64,000 nt of DNA from Enhydrobacter aerosaccus (GTDB lineage: Bacteria > Pseudomonadota > Alphaproteobacteria > Reyranellales > Reyranellaceae), in assembly GCF_900167455.1 (NCBI RefSeq), contig NZ_FUWJ01000006.1, positions 214,005 to 278,004 on the forward strand. The letters are read 5' to 3'. The translations under genes were made by a program, and so were the position numbers. Shown piece after piece: positions 27,409 through 36,196 of this stretch (the first letter of the stretch is position 1; each line of letters opens with the position of its first letter). The notes below the pieces were generated by a model. It saw only the letters and a list, made by a program, of their open reading frames with translations. It made no database searches and was not told the origin of the DNA.

Positions 27409-28083
27409 ATGACCAGGAAAATTCGGTTCAGGCGGCGGCTTCACCGCCTTCTCCTCTCTCGTCGGCGTCTGTTCCTGGCGATGGTTGCCGGGGCGCTCCT
27501 CTTCCTGGCGCTTCCTCCCTCCATACGATTGGTGACACGGATCCTGATGGGGTGGGATCTGACCGCGGCGATCTATGTGGTCTCGGTCTTCGCCATGATC
27601 GCCCGCTCAACGGTTCACACCTGCCATAAGCGGGCGTCGCTCTATGACGAGAAGGACTGGGTGATCACGGTGATTGTGGTGACCAGTGCGGCCGCAAGCC
27701 TGGGTACGATCTTTTCCGAGCTCGCGGTCATCAAGTCGGCGCAGGCGACGCCCTGGATAAGCATGTTGGTGACGGGCGCGACGGTGGTGCTGTCCTGGAC
27801 CTTCACGCACCTGGTGTTCGCCTTGCATTATGCCAATCTCTACTATCGTCCGAACGAACAGGGCGTTCCGGGGGGCCTGGAATTCCCCGGCAACCGTCCG
27901 CCGGATTACCGCGACTTCGTCTATTACGCCTTCGTGATCGGTTGCGCCGCGCAAACTGCCGACGTCAACACGATCTCGCCCGCGATGCGGCGCGTGAGCT
28001 TGATCCAAGGCGTCATTTCCTTCGTCTTCAATACGGCGATCCTGGCGCTCTCGATCAATGTGGGGGCCAGCCTTCTGTCGTGA
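27409..28083 (+). CDS. DUF1345 family membrane protein
   Basis: A 224-aa inner-membrane protein with a very basic N-terminus (RKIRFRRRLHRLLLSRRR) and about five hydrophobic segments. FTHLVFALHYANLYYRP followed by GGLEFPG and PDYRDFVYYAFVIGCAAQTADVN is the DUF1345 signature. The final helix ends near the C-terminus. Function is unknown in the family. The next gene (tspO) begins 7 bases after its stop, so the two are cotranscribed. Confidence 0.85.
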   Translation: MTRKIRFRRRLHRLLLSRRRLFLAMVAGALLFLALPPSIRLVTRILMGWDLTAAIYVVSVFAMIARSTVHTCHKRASLYDEKDWVITVIVVTSAAASLGTIFSELAVIKSAQATPWISMLVTGATVVLSWTFTHLVFALHYANLYYRPNEQGVPGGLEFPGNRPPDYRDFVYYAFVIGCAAQTADVNTISPAMRRVSLIQGVISFVFNTAILALSINVGASLLS

Positions 28084-28090
28084 GGTACCG

Positions 28091-28615
28091 ATGTCGAAAC
28101 GCGGCCCGTGGCTGCAGGGTGCGAGCCTTGTCTTCTTCCTCGCCCTCTGTCTGGGAATCGGGCTCCTGGGAAGCTGGGTGACGGCTGGAAGCGTAACCAG
28201 TTGGTATCCGACGCTGCGCAAGCCTTCCTTCAATCCGCCGGATTGGGTCTTTGCGCCCGTCTGGACCACTCTCTACATCCTGATGGCGATTGCCGGGTGG
28301 CGGATCTGGCGGCACACGCCGCACGCCGGATCCCGATTGCCGCTTCTCCTCTTCGCGCTGCAGCTTGTGCTGAACCTCTGTTGGAGCGTCACTTTCTTTG
28401 GCTTCCACAGCCTGTCGGGAGCAGTGGTCGTGATCGTGGCCCTGGACATGGCGGTGCTGGCGACGATGTTCTCTTTCCGTCGGGTCGACCTCTTGGCGGT
28501 GGGGCTGCTGGTCCCCTATCTGCTCTGGATTTCGTTCGCCACGGTCCTGACCGTAGCCATCTGGCGGCTAAACCAGCTTCTTGCCGCTGATGGAGCCGCC
28601 GTCATTCTGGCGTAG
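28091..28615 (+). CDS. tspO: TspO/MBR family protein (tryptophan-rich sensory protein)
   Basis: A 174-aa, five-helix membrane protein of the TspO/peripheral benzodiazepine receptor family, which binds porphyrins and influences tetrapyrrole-linked stress control. The signature WYPTLRKPSFNPPDWVFAPVWTTLY covers residues 37-61, with further Trp-rich helices (AGWRIWR, NLCWSVTFFGFHS). The ATG at 28091 is 7 bases after the DUF1345 stop. Its 3' end overlaps the convergent MFS gene by 48 bases. Confidence 0.92.
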   Translation: MSKRGPWLQGASLVFFLALCLGIGLLGSWVTAGSVTSWYPTLRKPSFNPPDWVFAPVWTTLYILMAIAGWRIWRHTPHAGSRLPLLLFALQLVLNLCWSVTFFGFHSLSGAVVVIVALDMAVLATMFSFRRVDLLAVGLLVPYLLWISFATVLTVAIWRLNQLLAADGAAVILA

Positions 28616-29995
28616 CTCCATGAAGACGATGGAGGAGGCCATCGTCATGAGGCCGAGGATGATGAAGGCCTGGTGCACCCCGTGGATCATGGCGCTCGGC
28701 GTGGAGCGCAGTGTCTCGGGGACGAACATGGCCGCGATCAACGACGCGGAAGCGACGCCGAAGCTGATCGACATCTGCTGGACCGTGCTTGCAATCGTGC
28801 TCGCGGCGCTCGTCTGCTGCGCCGAGACGTCGGCATAAACGAGCGTGTTCATGCTGGTGTATTGAGTGGAGGTGAAGAAGCCGAGGATGAAGGCCTGCAG
28901 GGCAATGCGCCAGGCTGGCGTACCGACATCGATGGTCGCGAACAGCATGATGAGCACGCCCAGGATGATCGTATTGCCGACCAGGACGTTGCGATAGCCC
29001 AGCACTCCCAGGATCTTGGGAACGATCACCTTCAGTCCCATGGCGGCCATCGCCTGCGGCATCACCAGGAGGCCGGATTGGATCGGGGAGTAGCCGAGGC
29101 CGACCTGATAGAGCAGCGGAAACAGAAACGGGATGCCGCCCAGACCGAGGCGGCTGAAGAAGCTGCCGGCGACGGAGGCCCGGAACGTCCTGAGCCGGAA
29201 CAAGCCGAGCTGGAGCAGGGGAAACGGCGTCTGCGCCGCCTTGATGCCATAGCCTGTCAGGAGCAGCGCCGAGAGGGCGAGCAGTCCGACCGTCTCGACG
29301 TCCCCCAGGGTATGTTGGCCGAACACCTCCAGCACGTAGGAGAGGAGTGCCACGCCCGATCCGAACAGGATCAGCCCGACGATATCGAGCGCATGCGTGT
29401 TGTCCTCGCGATAGTCCGGCAGGAAGCGATAGACCAGGATCAGACCGGCCAGCCCGACCGGAATGTTGACGAAGAAGACGATGCTCCAGTGGAGATAATG
29501 GACAATCAGCCCACCCAGGATCGGGCCGAGCATGGGGCCAATCAGGCTGGGGATGGAGACGAAGCTCATGGCGCGGATGAGTTCGGATTTGGGAAAGGTG
29601 CGCACCATGGTCATGCGACCCACGGGCACCATCATCGCGCCGCCCATGCCCTGAAGCACGCGACAGGCGACGAGCATGGTGATGTTCATCGACAGGCCGC
29701 AGAGGAGCGAGCCCAGGGTGAATAAGCCGATGGCCGAAGCGAAAACCGCGCGTGTCCCGAAGCGATCGGCCATCCAGCCGCTGATCGGAATGAAGACGGC
29801 CAAGCTTAGCGTATAGCTCGCCAGAACCGACTTCATGTCGAGCGGCGTTACGGTCATCGCCTCGGCGATTGCGGGGACCGCGGTATTGAGGATCGTGGTG
29901 TCGAGCGACTGCATGAAAAAGGCCACGGCAACCAGCCAGGGCAGCAGCCGCTTGATGGTGTCGCCGGGAGCGGCGGAGACAGTGGTCGTTGCCAT
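28568..29995 (-). CDS. MFS drug efflux transporter, DHA2 (EmrB) type
   Basis: A 475-aa protein with about 14 predicted membrane helices. Motif D/A region LDTTILNTAVPAIAEAM, SGWMADRFGTRAVF (loop 2-3 motif A) and VLQGMGGAMMVPVGR (motif C-like) mark a 14-helix DHA2 multidrug exporter. An ATG at 29995 directly follows a GTG at 29998; the ATG is preferred. It ends inside the last 48 bases of tspO on the opposite strand. No membrane-fusion (EmrA) gene is adjacent, so the substrate and partner are unknown. Confidence 0.88.
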   Translation of the reverse strand: MATTTVSAAPGDTIKRLLPWLVAVAFFMQSLDTTILNTAVPAIAEAMTVTPLDMKSVLASYTLSLAVFIPISGWMADRFGTRAVFASAIGLFTLGSLLCGLSMNITMLVACRVLQGMGGAMMVPVGRMTMVRTFPKSELIRAMSFVSIPSLIGPMLGPILGGLIVHYLHWSIVFFVNIPVGLAGLILVYRFLPDYREDNTHALDIVGLILFGSGVALLSYVLEVFGQHTLGDVETVGLLALSALLLTGYGIKAAQTPFPLLQLGLFRLRTFRASVAGSFFSRLGLGGIPFLFPLLYQVGLGYSPIQSGLLVMPQAMAAMGLKVIVPKILGVLGYRNVLVGNTIILGVLIMLFATIDVGTPAWRIALQAFILGFFTSTQYTSMNTLVYADVSAQQTSAASTIASTVQQMSISFGVASASLIAAMFVPETLRSTPSAMIHGVHQAFIILGLMTMASSIVFMELRQNDGGSISGKKLV

Positions 29996-30079
29996 CACAG
30001 CGTGGCGTCGGACGGAGCCGGAGTATTCATTGGAACGCAGCTTGTCCCAAAGAGGGTGACGCGTGAACCTTCCCTCAGT

Positions 30080-30110
30080 GGAAAAAGCCAGCCCTGGCGA
30101 GGGGCTGGCT
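30080..30110 (-). terminator. Rho-independent terminator after ggt
   Basis: On the minus strand a perfect 9-bp stem (arms at 30102-30110 and 30086-30094, 7-base loop) is followed by TTTTT. It lies 37 bases beyond the stop of the gamma-glutamyltranspeptidase gene in its direction of transcription. Confidence 0.8.
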
Positions 30111-30146
30111 TCACGCTACGGTGAACAGGGCGCTGCGACACCCGGC

Positions 30147-31703
30147 TTATTGCGCCGCGCCGCCCGCCCAGGGCGACATCACCTCGTTCATGCCGACAAG
30201 CTCGCCGGTCGAGGCGTCGCGCACGATGCAGGAGGGGTTGGCGAAGCCAAGCGGATGGATCTGGTTGGCCACCTCGACGATCGGCAGTTTGGCGGCGATC
30301 GCCTTCTTGATGTCGTCGGCGATGTCGCGATTGACGTTGATCGGACCGACTCCGGATATGTCGAGGCGCGGTTGATGAAAGGCCGCTTCGACATCCAGCC
30401 CGCGATCGATCAGCATCAGCGACAGCTGCGTCACGGCCGGAACGATGCGGCGCCCGCCCGAGGCGCCGATGCAGAACCAGGGCTCGCCATTCTTCACGAC
30501 GACGACCGGGCAGATGTTGCAGAGTGGACGCTTGCCGGGAGCGATCGAATTGGGCCGATTGGGTTCGGGGTCGAACCACAGCATGCCATTGTTCATGGTG
30601 ATGCCGGTCTTGGGCAGCATGACGCCCGACCCGAACAGAGACATCAGAGTCTGGGTGAGGGCGACCATGTTGCCCTGGCTGTCGGCGGCGCAGAAATGCG
30701 TCGTGCAGGTGTTGGTCGGCTTGTCGCCCAGACTCGTGAGGCGTTCCTGGTAGGCCTGGTGCATCGCCTCGGCGATCGCCACGAAGAATTGTCCATCGGG
30801 CGCACCCTTGCCTTTGGTGCCGGAGCCGGTGAGCTGGAGCGTACGCTGCAACGTCGGGCCGGCGGTCAGCCCGCCCGCGACATTGATGGTTACGCCGTGA
30901 TGGTCGAAGGCGAGCGGTTCGACGATGCGGGCCTCGTAGGCCTTCAGGTCCTCGTAGGAGATGGCCGAGCCGCCGGCCTGAAGATCGGCGGCGATGTCCC
31001 GGGCGAGGCTGCCTTCGTAGAATTCGCGCGGCCCTCCCTCGGCGAGACGCCGCATGGTCTCTCCAAGATTGCCGAGCTTGATATAGCGCTTCGTGCCCTT
31101 CCAATCGTTGGTCGGGACGCGGCCCTCGTCGCAGAGATAGCTCGCCTTCGAGGCGGGAAACTTGCTGAGGTTGGCGGCGCCGTTTGCGATTTGAAGCTGC
31201 ATGTACCAGTCGAGTTCCATGCCGCGCTCGGCAAGCGCGACGCCCGGAGCGAGCACGTCCTTCCAGGGCATGGTGCCGAAGCGCTCGAGCGCCTTGGCCA
31301 GGCCCGCGACCATGCCGGGGACCGCGATCGAGTGGTAGCCCACCTCGTTCCGCCGCTCGAGGACATCGGGCCAGGCGAAGTAGTTGGCAGGACCGGGGCC
31401 GACGATCTTGTACTGAGCCGGGTCGAGCTTGGCGGCCGAGATCGGACCGTAATCGACGGTCCAGGCGCGTCGCTCCTTGGCACTCCAGATGGTCATGAAG
31501 CCGACGCCGCCAATGCCGCTCATCCATGGTTCGAGGGCGCCGATCGCCATGCCGGTCGCCACCGCCGCATCGATGGCGTTGCCGCCCTTTCGCAGGATTT
31601 CGGCGCCGACGCGGGCGGCTTGGACATTTTGGGAAACGACAACGCCCTTTCCCCGTACCGGCTGCTTGGTAATCTTGGTCTGTTGTGTAAGCGACTCGCT
31701 CAT
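30147..31703 (-). CDS. ggt: Gamma-glutamyltranspeptidase family protein
   Basis: N-terminal nucleophile hydrolase that cleaves gamma-glutamyl bonds, for example of glutathione. The 518-aa protein has GGNAIDAAVATGMAIGALEPWMSGIGG near the start, the self-processing site TTHFCAADSQGN around residue 337 with the catalytic Thr in TTH, and GSGVMLP in the small subunit. There is no Sec signal peptide, so it may be cytoplasmic, unlike E. coli Ggt. The ATG at 31703 follows GAAGGGAT. It is divergent from the ECF sigma gene. The family also includes acylases, so glutathione as substrate is an inference. Confidence 0.88.
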   Translation of the reverse strand: MSESLTQQTKITKQPVRGKGVVVSQNVQAARVGAEILRKGGNAIDAAVATGMAIGALEPWMSGIGGVGFMTIWSAKERRAWTVDYGPISAAKLDPAQYKIVGPGPANYFAWPDVLERRNEVGYHSIAVPGMVAGLAKALERFGTMPWKDVLAPGVALAERGMELDWYMQLQIANGAANLSKFPASKASYLCDEGRVPTNDWKGTKRYIKLGNLGETMRRLAEGGPREFYEGSLARDIAADLQAGGSAISYEDLKAYEARIVEPLAFDHHGVTINVAGGLTAGPTLQRTLQLTGSGTKGKGAPDGQFFVAIAEAMHQAYQERLTSLGDKPTNTCTTHFCAADSQGNMVALTQTLMSLFGSGVMLPKTGITMNNGMLWFDPEPNRPNSIAPGKRPLCNICPVVVVKNGEPWFCIGASGGRRIVPAVTQLSLMLIDRGLDVEAAFHQPRLDISGVGPINVNRDIADDIKKAIAAKLPIVEVANQIHPLGFANPSCIVRDASTGELVGMNEVMSPWAGGAAQ

Positions 31704-31803
31704 CGATATCCCTTCTTGCCTAGGCGGGCCTGACTGTAGCGGGGCCTGATTTGGCCACAAACACTGATAAACTGCAGGGCAGCACGGAACGGAACGCGCG
31801 GGT

Positions 31804-32349
31804 GTGACGGAACTTAACCAGATCGACCTGCGCTCTTTGGCGGCAGGACACAAACGGACATGGGACGCGTTCGTCGAGGCGGCTTCTCCGCTGATCAACG
31901 CGGTCGTCAGACGGGCTCTTAGCACCTACCGCCTGAGCGAGGACGATGTGCTGGATGCGGCCCAGGATGTGTTCGTTCGCCTGTGCGCCAACGATTTCAG
32001 GCTGCTCAAGACCTACGATCCGGCGCGCGCCGGCATGTCCACCTGGCTCGCGGTCGTGGCGCGTTCGGCCGCGGTCGATTTCGCCCGGCGGCGGCGGCAG
32101 GCGACCTCTCCGATCGACGAGGTGCCGGAAACGGCGCTGGCGGTGGAGGATCGCCATGTCGAGAAGCTGAAGATCCCGGACGGCCTGCTGACCGAGCGCC
32201 AGACACTCATTCTCAAGTTTCTCTATGACGAAGAATGCGAGGTTTCCGAAGTTGCGCAGATGCTGAAAATTGACGCCCAGACGGTACGCAGCACACATCA
32301 CAAGGCATTGCTGCGGTTGCGAGAACATTTCCGGGAAGAATCTCGATAG
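31804..32349 (+). CDS. ECF-type RNA polymerase sigma factor
   Basis: A 181-aa alternative sigma factor with a region 2 (DAAQDVFVRLCANDFRLLKTYDP, then STWLAVVARSAAVDFARRRR) and region 4 (LTERQTLILKFLYDEECEVSEVAQML then TVRSTHHKALLRLREHF), separated by a short linker. Start GTG at 31804; no ATG is near. The following genes encode an anti-sigma-like membrane protein, a CpxP-like periplasmic protein and a DUF1800/DUF1501 pair in the same direction, so the sigma factor probably controls that operon. The inducing signal is unknown. Confidence 0.88.
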   Translation: MTELNQIDLRSLAAGHKRTWDAFVEAASPLINAVVRRALSTYRLSEDDVLDAAQDVFVRLCANDFRLLKTYDPARAGMSTWLAVVARSAAVDFARRRRQATSPIDEVPETALAVEDRHVEKLKIPDGLLTERQTLILKFLYDEECEVSEVAQMLKIDAQTVRSTHHKALLRLREHFREESR

Positions 32350-32399
32350 TCGGGGGATGAAGTTCGTCAGTATGGCGTAAGGTACTTTGGAGAGCGGAT

Positions 32400-32951
32400 A
32401 TGAACACGGAACCAACCAGAAAGAGCGACAAGGAGCTGTGGCAGGGCCTTGCCCTCGAGCCCGCTCAGGGGTCGGTGGCGGTTTCCGATCTCGAACTGGC
32501 GGCCTGGCTCGACGGCACCCTGACGGAGCGCGAAGCGGCCCAGATCGAGGCGGCCTTGGCACGCGATCCCAAGCTGCGCGCGGCGGCATTGGATCTCGCC
32601 GATATTCTGGGCAAGCCGTTGCCTGCACCGCCGCCCAAGATGGTGCGACGGGCACAGGCGCTTGTCGGGGCGCAGTCAGGGCGGTCGTCCGCGGGAGTCG
32701 GTGCCTGGTGGCCGAGCGGTCTGCTGGCCAGCCTGCTGCCCTCGTTCGACTCGGGCTTTGCGTTCCAGCGCGGTGTGATGGCCGGAGCGGCCGTGATCGT
32801 GGCGGCTGTCGGCTTCGCCATGGGCGGCGGCCTCGGCGCCTCCTTCGCCGAACAGAAATACGCGTCGATCCAGTCGTCGACGACAGTCCCGGCGCCTTTG
32901 GGCAGCGATACCACGCGGCAGCTGAACGACCTCTTCACGGACAACATCTGA
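32400..32951 (+). CDS. Anti-sigma-factor-like single-pass membrane protein
   Basis: A 183-aa protein whose first 90 residues are soluble. They include VSDLELAAWLDGTLTEREAAQIEAAL, the pattern of an anti-sigma N-terminal domain, without the zinc-binding HxxxCxxC motif. One membrane helix lies around residues 122-145 (RGVMAGAAVIVAAVGFAMGG), with a short periplasmic tail. A good ribosome site GGAGAG precedes the ATG. Its place directly after an ECF sigma gene supports the anti-sigma call, but this is inferred from context and topology, not from a close family match. Confidence 0.6.
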   Translation: MNTEPTRKSDKELWQGLALEPAQGSVAVSDLELAAWLDGTLTEREAAQIEAALARDPKLRAAALDLADILGKPLPAPPPKMVRRAQALVGAQSGRSSAGVGAWWPSGLLASLLPSFDSGFAFQRGVMAGAAVIVAAVGFAMGGGLGASFAEQKYASIQSSTTVPAPLGSDTTRQLNDLFTDNI

Positions 32952-32952
32952 C

Positions 32953-33480
32953 ATGTCGTCCCGCCTGACCCAGGTCCTGCTCGGCCTGTCGTTGCTCCTG
33001 AATTGCTTCGTTCTCGCGGGGTTTGTCTATCGAAGCTGGATCGAGCCACCTGCTGTCGTCCAACCCGGCCCACGTCCCGCGCCGGGGCGCAGCAGTCCGC
33101 TCGAGATGCTATCCCAGGACGTCAATCTCGATGCCTCGCAGCGCCAGGCTCTCAAGGAGACATTCGACAGCTATGCCAGTGCGCGCCACGAGCGGTTCCT
33201 GGAGATCCAGAGTATCCGGCACGCCATGGCGGACGAGTTGCGCAAGCCCGAGTTCGACATGAGCCAGATCAATGGGCTGGTCGATCAGATGACGAAATTG
33301 CGGGCCGAGCAGCAAAAGGAAAATCTCGCGGCGATTGCCGAACTCGCCAATCATCTCCGTCCGGATCAACGCGACCGGCTGCATACCATCCTTGCCGATC
33401 GCTATGGCGGCCCGCCAGGCTGGCGTGGACCCAACGGGACGCCACCACCACCCCCAGGTCCGGCGCGTCCCTCGCAATAG
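32953..33480 (+). CDS. CpxP/ZraP-like periplasmic heavy-metal-sensor family protein
   Basis: A 175-aa exported protein with an uncleaved or signal anchor at residues 5-28. Helical segments follow (LDASQRQALKETFDSYASARHERFLEIQ and MTKLRAEQQKENLAAIAELANHLRPDQRDRL) with the LTxxQ-like pattern of the CpxP/Spy/ZraP fold. The C-terminus is rich in Pro and Gly. It begins one base after the anti-sigma-like gene's stop. Periplasmic partners of this kind commonly sense misfolding or metals and feed back on a regulator; that is the suggested role here. Confidence 0.75.
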   Translation: MSSRLTQVLLGLSLLLNCFVLAGFVYRSWIEPPAVVQPGPRPAPGRSSPLEMLSQDVNLDASQRQALKETFDSYASARHERFLEIQSIRHAMADELRKPEFDMSQINGLVDQMTKLRAEQQKENLAAIAELANHLRPDQRDRLHTILADRYGGPPGWRGPNGTPPPPPGPARPSQ

Positions 33481-33490
33481 GAGCGTTGTC

Positions 33491-35023
33491 ATGACGGCTC
33501 GGCTCGGTCGACGTGGTTTCGTGAGCGGAGCGGTTGCACTTCCGGTGGCGTTGACGGCTCCGAGCTTGAGCCGCGCCGCATCGGCAATGGGTTTCGACGA
33601 CGCGCGCCACCTGCTGTCCCGCACCTCTTTTGGTGGAACACCGGCGGAAATCCAGGCGCTGGAGCCGCTGGATTTTACCGCGGTCGTCGACCGGATGTTG
33701 TCCAGGTCGCGGACGCTAGCGTCGGCTCCGGCGCCGGGCTGGGTCGACGAGGCGCCATCCTTCGTTCGCCAGCAGCGCGAGGCGGCCGCCAGGAAGGAAG
33801 CAGACGGCAAGCCCGTGAACGTCGTGGCCCAACTCATCCGGGAGCAGGGGCGTGAGCTGCGGTGCTGGTGGGTCGAGGAGATGCTCGTGACCGACCAGCC
33901 CCTGGTCGAGAAGATGACGTTGTTCTGGCACAACCATTTCACCTCCTCGGTCCAGAAGGTGCGCTATGTGCCGTCGCTCTATCGGCAGAACGTGCTGTTC
34001 CGGCGCGAGGCTCTCGGCAATTTCGCGACGCTGCTGAAGGCTGTCGCACGCGATCCGGCGATGCTCATCTATCTCGACGGCGTGCGCAATGTGGCCCGGC
34101 AGCCCAACGAGAACTTCGCCCGCGAATTGCTCGAGCTGTTCACCCTGGGCGAGGGTCATTACAGCGAGGCGGACATCAAGAATGCGGCGCGAGCCTTCAC
34201 CGGCTGGTCGATCGATCGCGATACCGGGCAATTCCTCGATCGCATGCAGCAGCACGACAACGGCGAAAAGACCTTCCTCGGCCAGACCGGCGCTTTCAAC
34301 GGCGACGACATCATTGCCATCCTGCTGCGCCAGCCGCGAACGGCGGAAACCATTGTCGAGAAGCTGTGGCGGGAATTCGTGTCGCTGACGCCCGACCGTG
34401 CCGAGATCGGCCGCCTCGCCGGCATCTTCCGCAGCAGCAACTACGAGATGAAGCCGCTGCTGCGGGCGATGTTCCTGTCGCCCGCTTTCCGCGATCCAGG
34501 CAATCGCGGCGCGCTCATCAAGTCGCCGGTCGAGCTCATCGTCGGCACGGCCCATCTGCTCGGCCTGCCGGTTCCCGAGAAGACACCGTTGGTGCGCATG
34601 ATGGCTGGGCTCGGCCAATCGCTGTTCGATCCGCCGAACGTCAAGGGATGGCCGGGCGGCGAGAGCTGGATCACGACCAATACCCTGCTTCTTCGGCAGC
34701 AGTTCCTGCGCCGCATGATCGAGGCCAGCACGGTTTCATCGCTCGATGGCAACATGGCGATGGCGCCCAATCGCCGCGCGGAGCGGCGCCAGCAGGTCGG
34801 TCCGGATCAGGCCATGGCGAACATGCGCCCGGTCGAGGGCCGCAGCCTGCGGGATGCCGGCTACGAAGCCCGGCTCGGCCCGACGCTGTTGGGTGTCGAC
34901 ACCGGACGGCTGGTTCGCACGCTCCTGCCGCACAAGCCGATCGATGCGGTCGATACCACCGGCCTGTCGGCCGGCGCCGTGGTCGCCGCGGCCCTGCTCG
35001 ATCCCGCTTACCAATTGAAGTGA
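33491..35023 (+). CDS. DUF1800 family protein, Tat-exported
   Basis: A 510-aa protein with a twin-arginine signal (GRRGFVSGAVALPVALTAP). Motifs of DUF1800 include DDARHLLSRTSFGGTPAEIQAL, FWHNHFTSS, ENFARELLELFTLGEGHYSEADI with an AARAFTGWSI block, and PPNVKGWPGGESWITT. Function is not established in the family. The ATG at 33491 follows AGGAG that overlaps the stop of the CpxP-like gene. Together with the DUF1501 gene it forms a pair repeatedly found in bacteria; the linkage to a sigma factor operon here is notable. Confidence 0.9.
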   Translation: MTARLGRRGFVSGAVALPVALTAPSLSRAASAMGFDDARHLLSRTSFGGTPAEIQALEPLDFTAVVDRMLSRSRTLASAPAPGWVDEAPSFVRQQREAAARKEADGKPVNVVAQLIREQGRELRCWWVEEMLVTDQPLVEKMTLFWHNHFTSSVQKVRYVPSLYRQNVLFRREALGNFATLLKAVARDPAMLIYLDGVRNVARQPNENFARELLELFTLGEGHYSEADIKNAARAFTGWSIDRDTGQFLDRMQQHDNGEKTFLGQTGAFNGDDIIAILLRQPRTAETIVEKLWREFVSLTPDRAEIGRLAGIFRSSNYEMKPLLRAMFLSPAFRDPGNRGALIKSPVELIVGTAHLLGLPVPEKTPLVRMMAGLGQSLFDPPNVKGWPGGESWITTNTLLLRQQFLRRMIEASTVSSLDGNMAMAPNRRAERRQQVGPDQAMANMRPVEGRSLRDAGYEARLGPTLLGVDTGRLVRTLLPHKPIDAVDTTGLSAGAVVAAALLDPAYQLK

Positions 35024-35033
35024 GGAGGTTGCC

Positions 35034-36194
35034 ATGGATCGCCGCCACTTCCTGTTCGGTATCGGCGCGTTGTCTGCGGTCATCGCGGCACGGCCCGCAC
35101 TCGCGGACGCATCGTCCCGGCGCATCCTGGTCGTCGTGGAGCTGAAGGGAGGTAACGACGGGCTCAACACCGTCGTGCCCTATGCGGACCCGCTCTACCG
35201 CCAGTATCGCCCAGGCATCGGCGTGGCACGCGATCGTGTACTGCAGCTCGACGAGCACGTGGGATTGCACGACAAGCTCGCCCCTCTGATGGAGTCGTGG
35301 AAGGCGCGGGATTTCGCCATCGTCCAGGGCGTTGGCTATCCTTATCCCAATCGCTCCCATTTCCGCTCGATCGAGATCTGGGACACGGCGTCCGCGTCCA
35401 GTCAGACGCTGAGCGAGGGATGGGTATCCCATGCCTTCGATGGCGTCTCTCTGCCGAAGGGAGCCGGAGTCGATGCGATCGTGGTCGACACCAATTCCTT
35501 GCCGATGATGGGAAGCGGTCTGCGGACGATCGTCATGCAGGACGCGGAGAATTTCCTGAAGCAGGCGGCGGCGATGAAGGATGCCGGCGATCCCCGTGAC
35601 GACGGCAACCCGGCGCTGCGGCATCTGCTCGAGGTGCGGCACGAGGTCAACGCGGCGGCGGCCGGACTGCGCAGTCAGCTGCGCGATGGTCCGGCGCCGG
35701 CCTATGCCTATGGCGCCGACAACGGCTTCGGGCGAGAGCTCGATCTGGCGACGCGCCTGCTTCTTGCCCGGGTGCCGGTGATCGCCATCAAGGTGGCGCT
35801 GACGGGGTTCGACACGCATGCCAACCAGGTTCCAACCCAGGAACGCCTGCTGGGGGCGCTGGCCGATGGCCTGGCCACCTTCCGCAAGAATCTGATCGCG
35901 GCGGATCTCTGGAAAGAGGTGGTTGTCATGAGCTATTCGGAATTCGGCCGGCGTGCGCGCCAGAATGCCAGCGGCGGTACCGATCATGGCACGGCCGCGC
36001 CGCAGTTCATCCTGGGCGGCGCCATCAAGGGCGGGCTGCATGGACAGTATCCCTCGCTGGCGGATCTTCAGGACGGTGACCTCAGGCACACCGTGGATTT
36101 CCGCAATGTCTATTCGACGTTGGCCCGCGGCTGCTGGGGACGCCCGGTCGACTTCGGCCAGCGTCCGGCGAGAACGCTCGACCTCTTTGCCTGA
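35034..36194 (+). CDS. DUF1501 family protein, Tat-exported
   Basis: A 386-aa protein with a twin-arginine-type signal (MDRRHFLFGIGALSAVIAA). DUF1501 marks are VVVELKGGNDGLNTVVPY, GYPYPNRSHFRSIEIWDTA, and VVMSYSEFGRRARQNASGGTDHGTAAP, which recall the alkaline-phosphatase/sulfatase fold. The start is 10 bases after the DUF1800 stop with GAGGAGG upstream. The pair is probably exported folded and acts together in the periplasm or envelope; the substrate is unknown. Confidence 0.9.
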   Translation: MDRRHFLFGIGALSAVIAARPALADASSRRILVVVELKGGNDGLNTVVPYADPLYRQYRPGIGVARDRVLQLDEHVGLHDKLAPLMESWKARDFAIVQGVGYPYPNRSHFRSIEIWDTASASSQTLSEGWVSHAFDGVSLPKGAGVDAIVVDTNSLPMMGSGLRTIVMQDAENFLKQAAAMKDAGDPRDDGNPALRHLLEVRHEVNAAAAGLRSQLRDGPAPAYAYGADNGFGRELDLATRLLLARVPVIAIKVALTGFDTHANQVPTQERLLGALADGLATFRKNLIAADLWKEVVVMSYSEFGRRARQNASGGTDHGTAAPQFILGGAIKGGLHGQYPSLADLQDGDLRHTVDFRNVYSTLARGCWGRPVDFGQRPARTLDLFA

Positions 36195-36196
36195 CG

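Noticed and set aside
31786..31813. Repeated GGAAC motifs (three copies) at the start of the ECF sigma gene, possible ECF -35 elements
   Set aside because: With normal spacing the -10 and transcription start would fall inside the coding sequence of the sigma gene.
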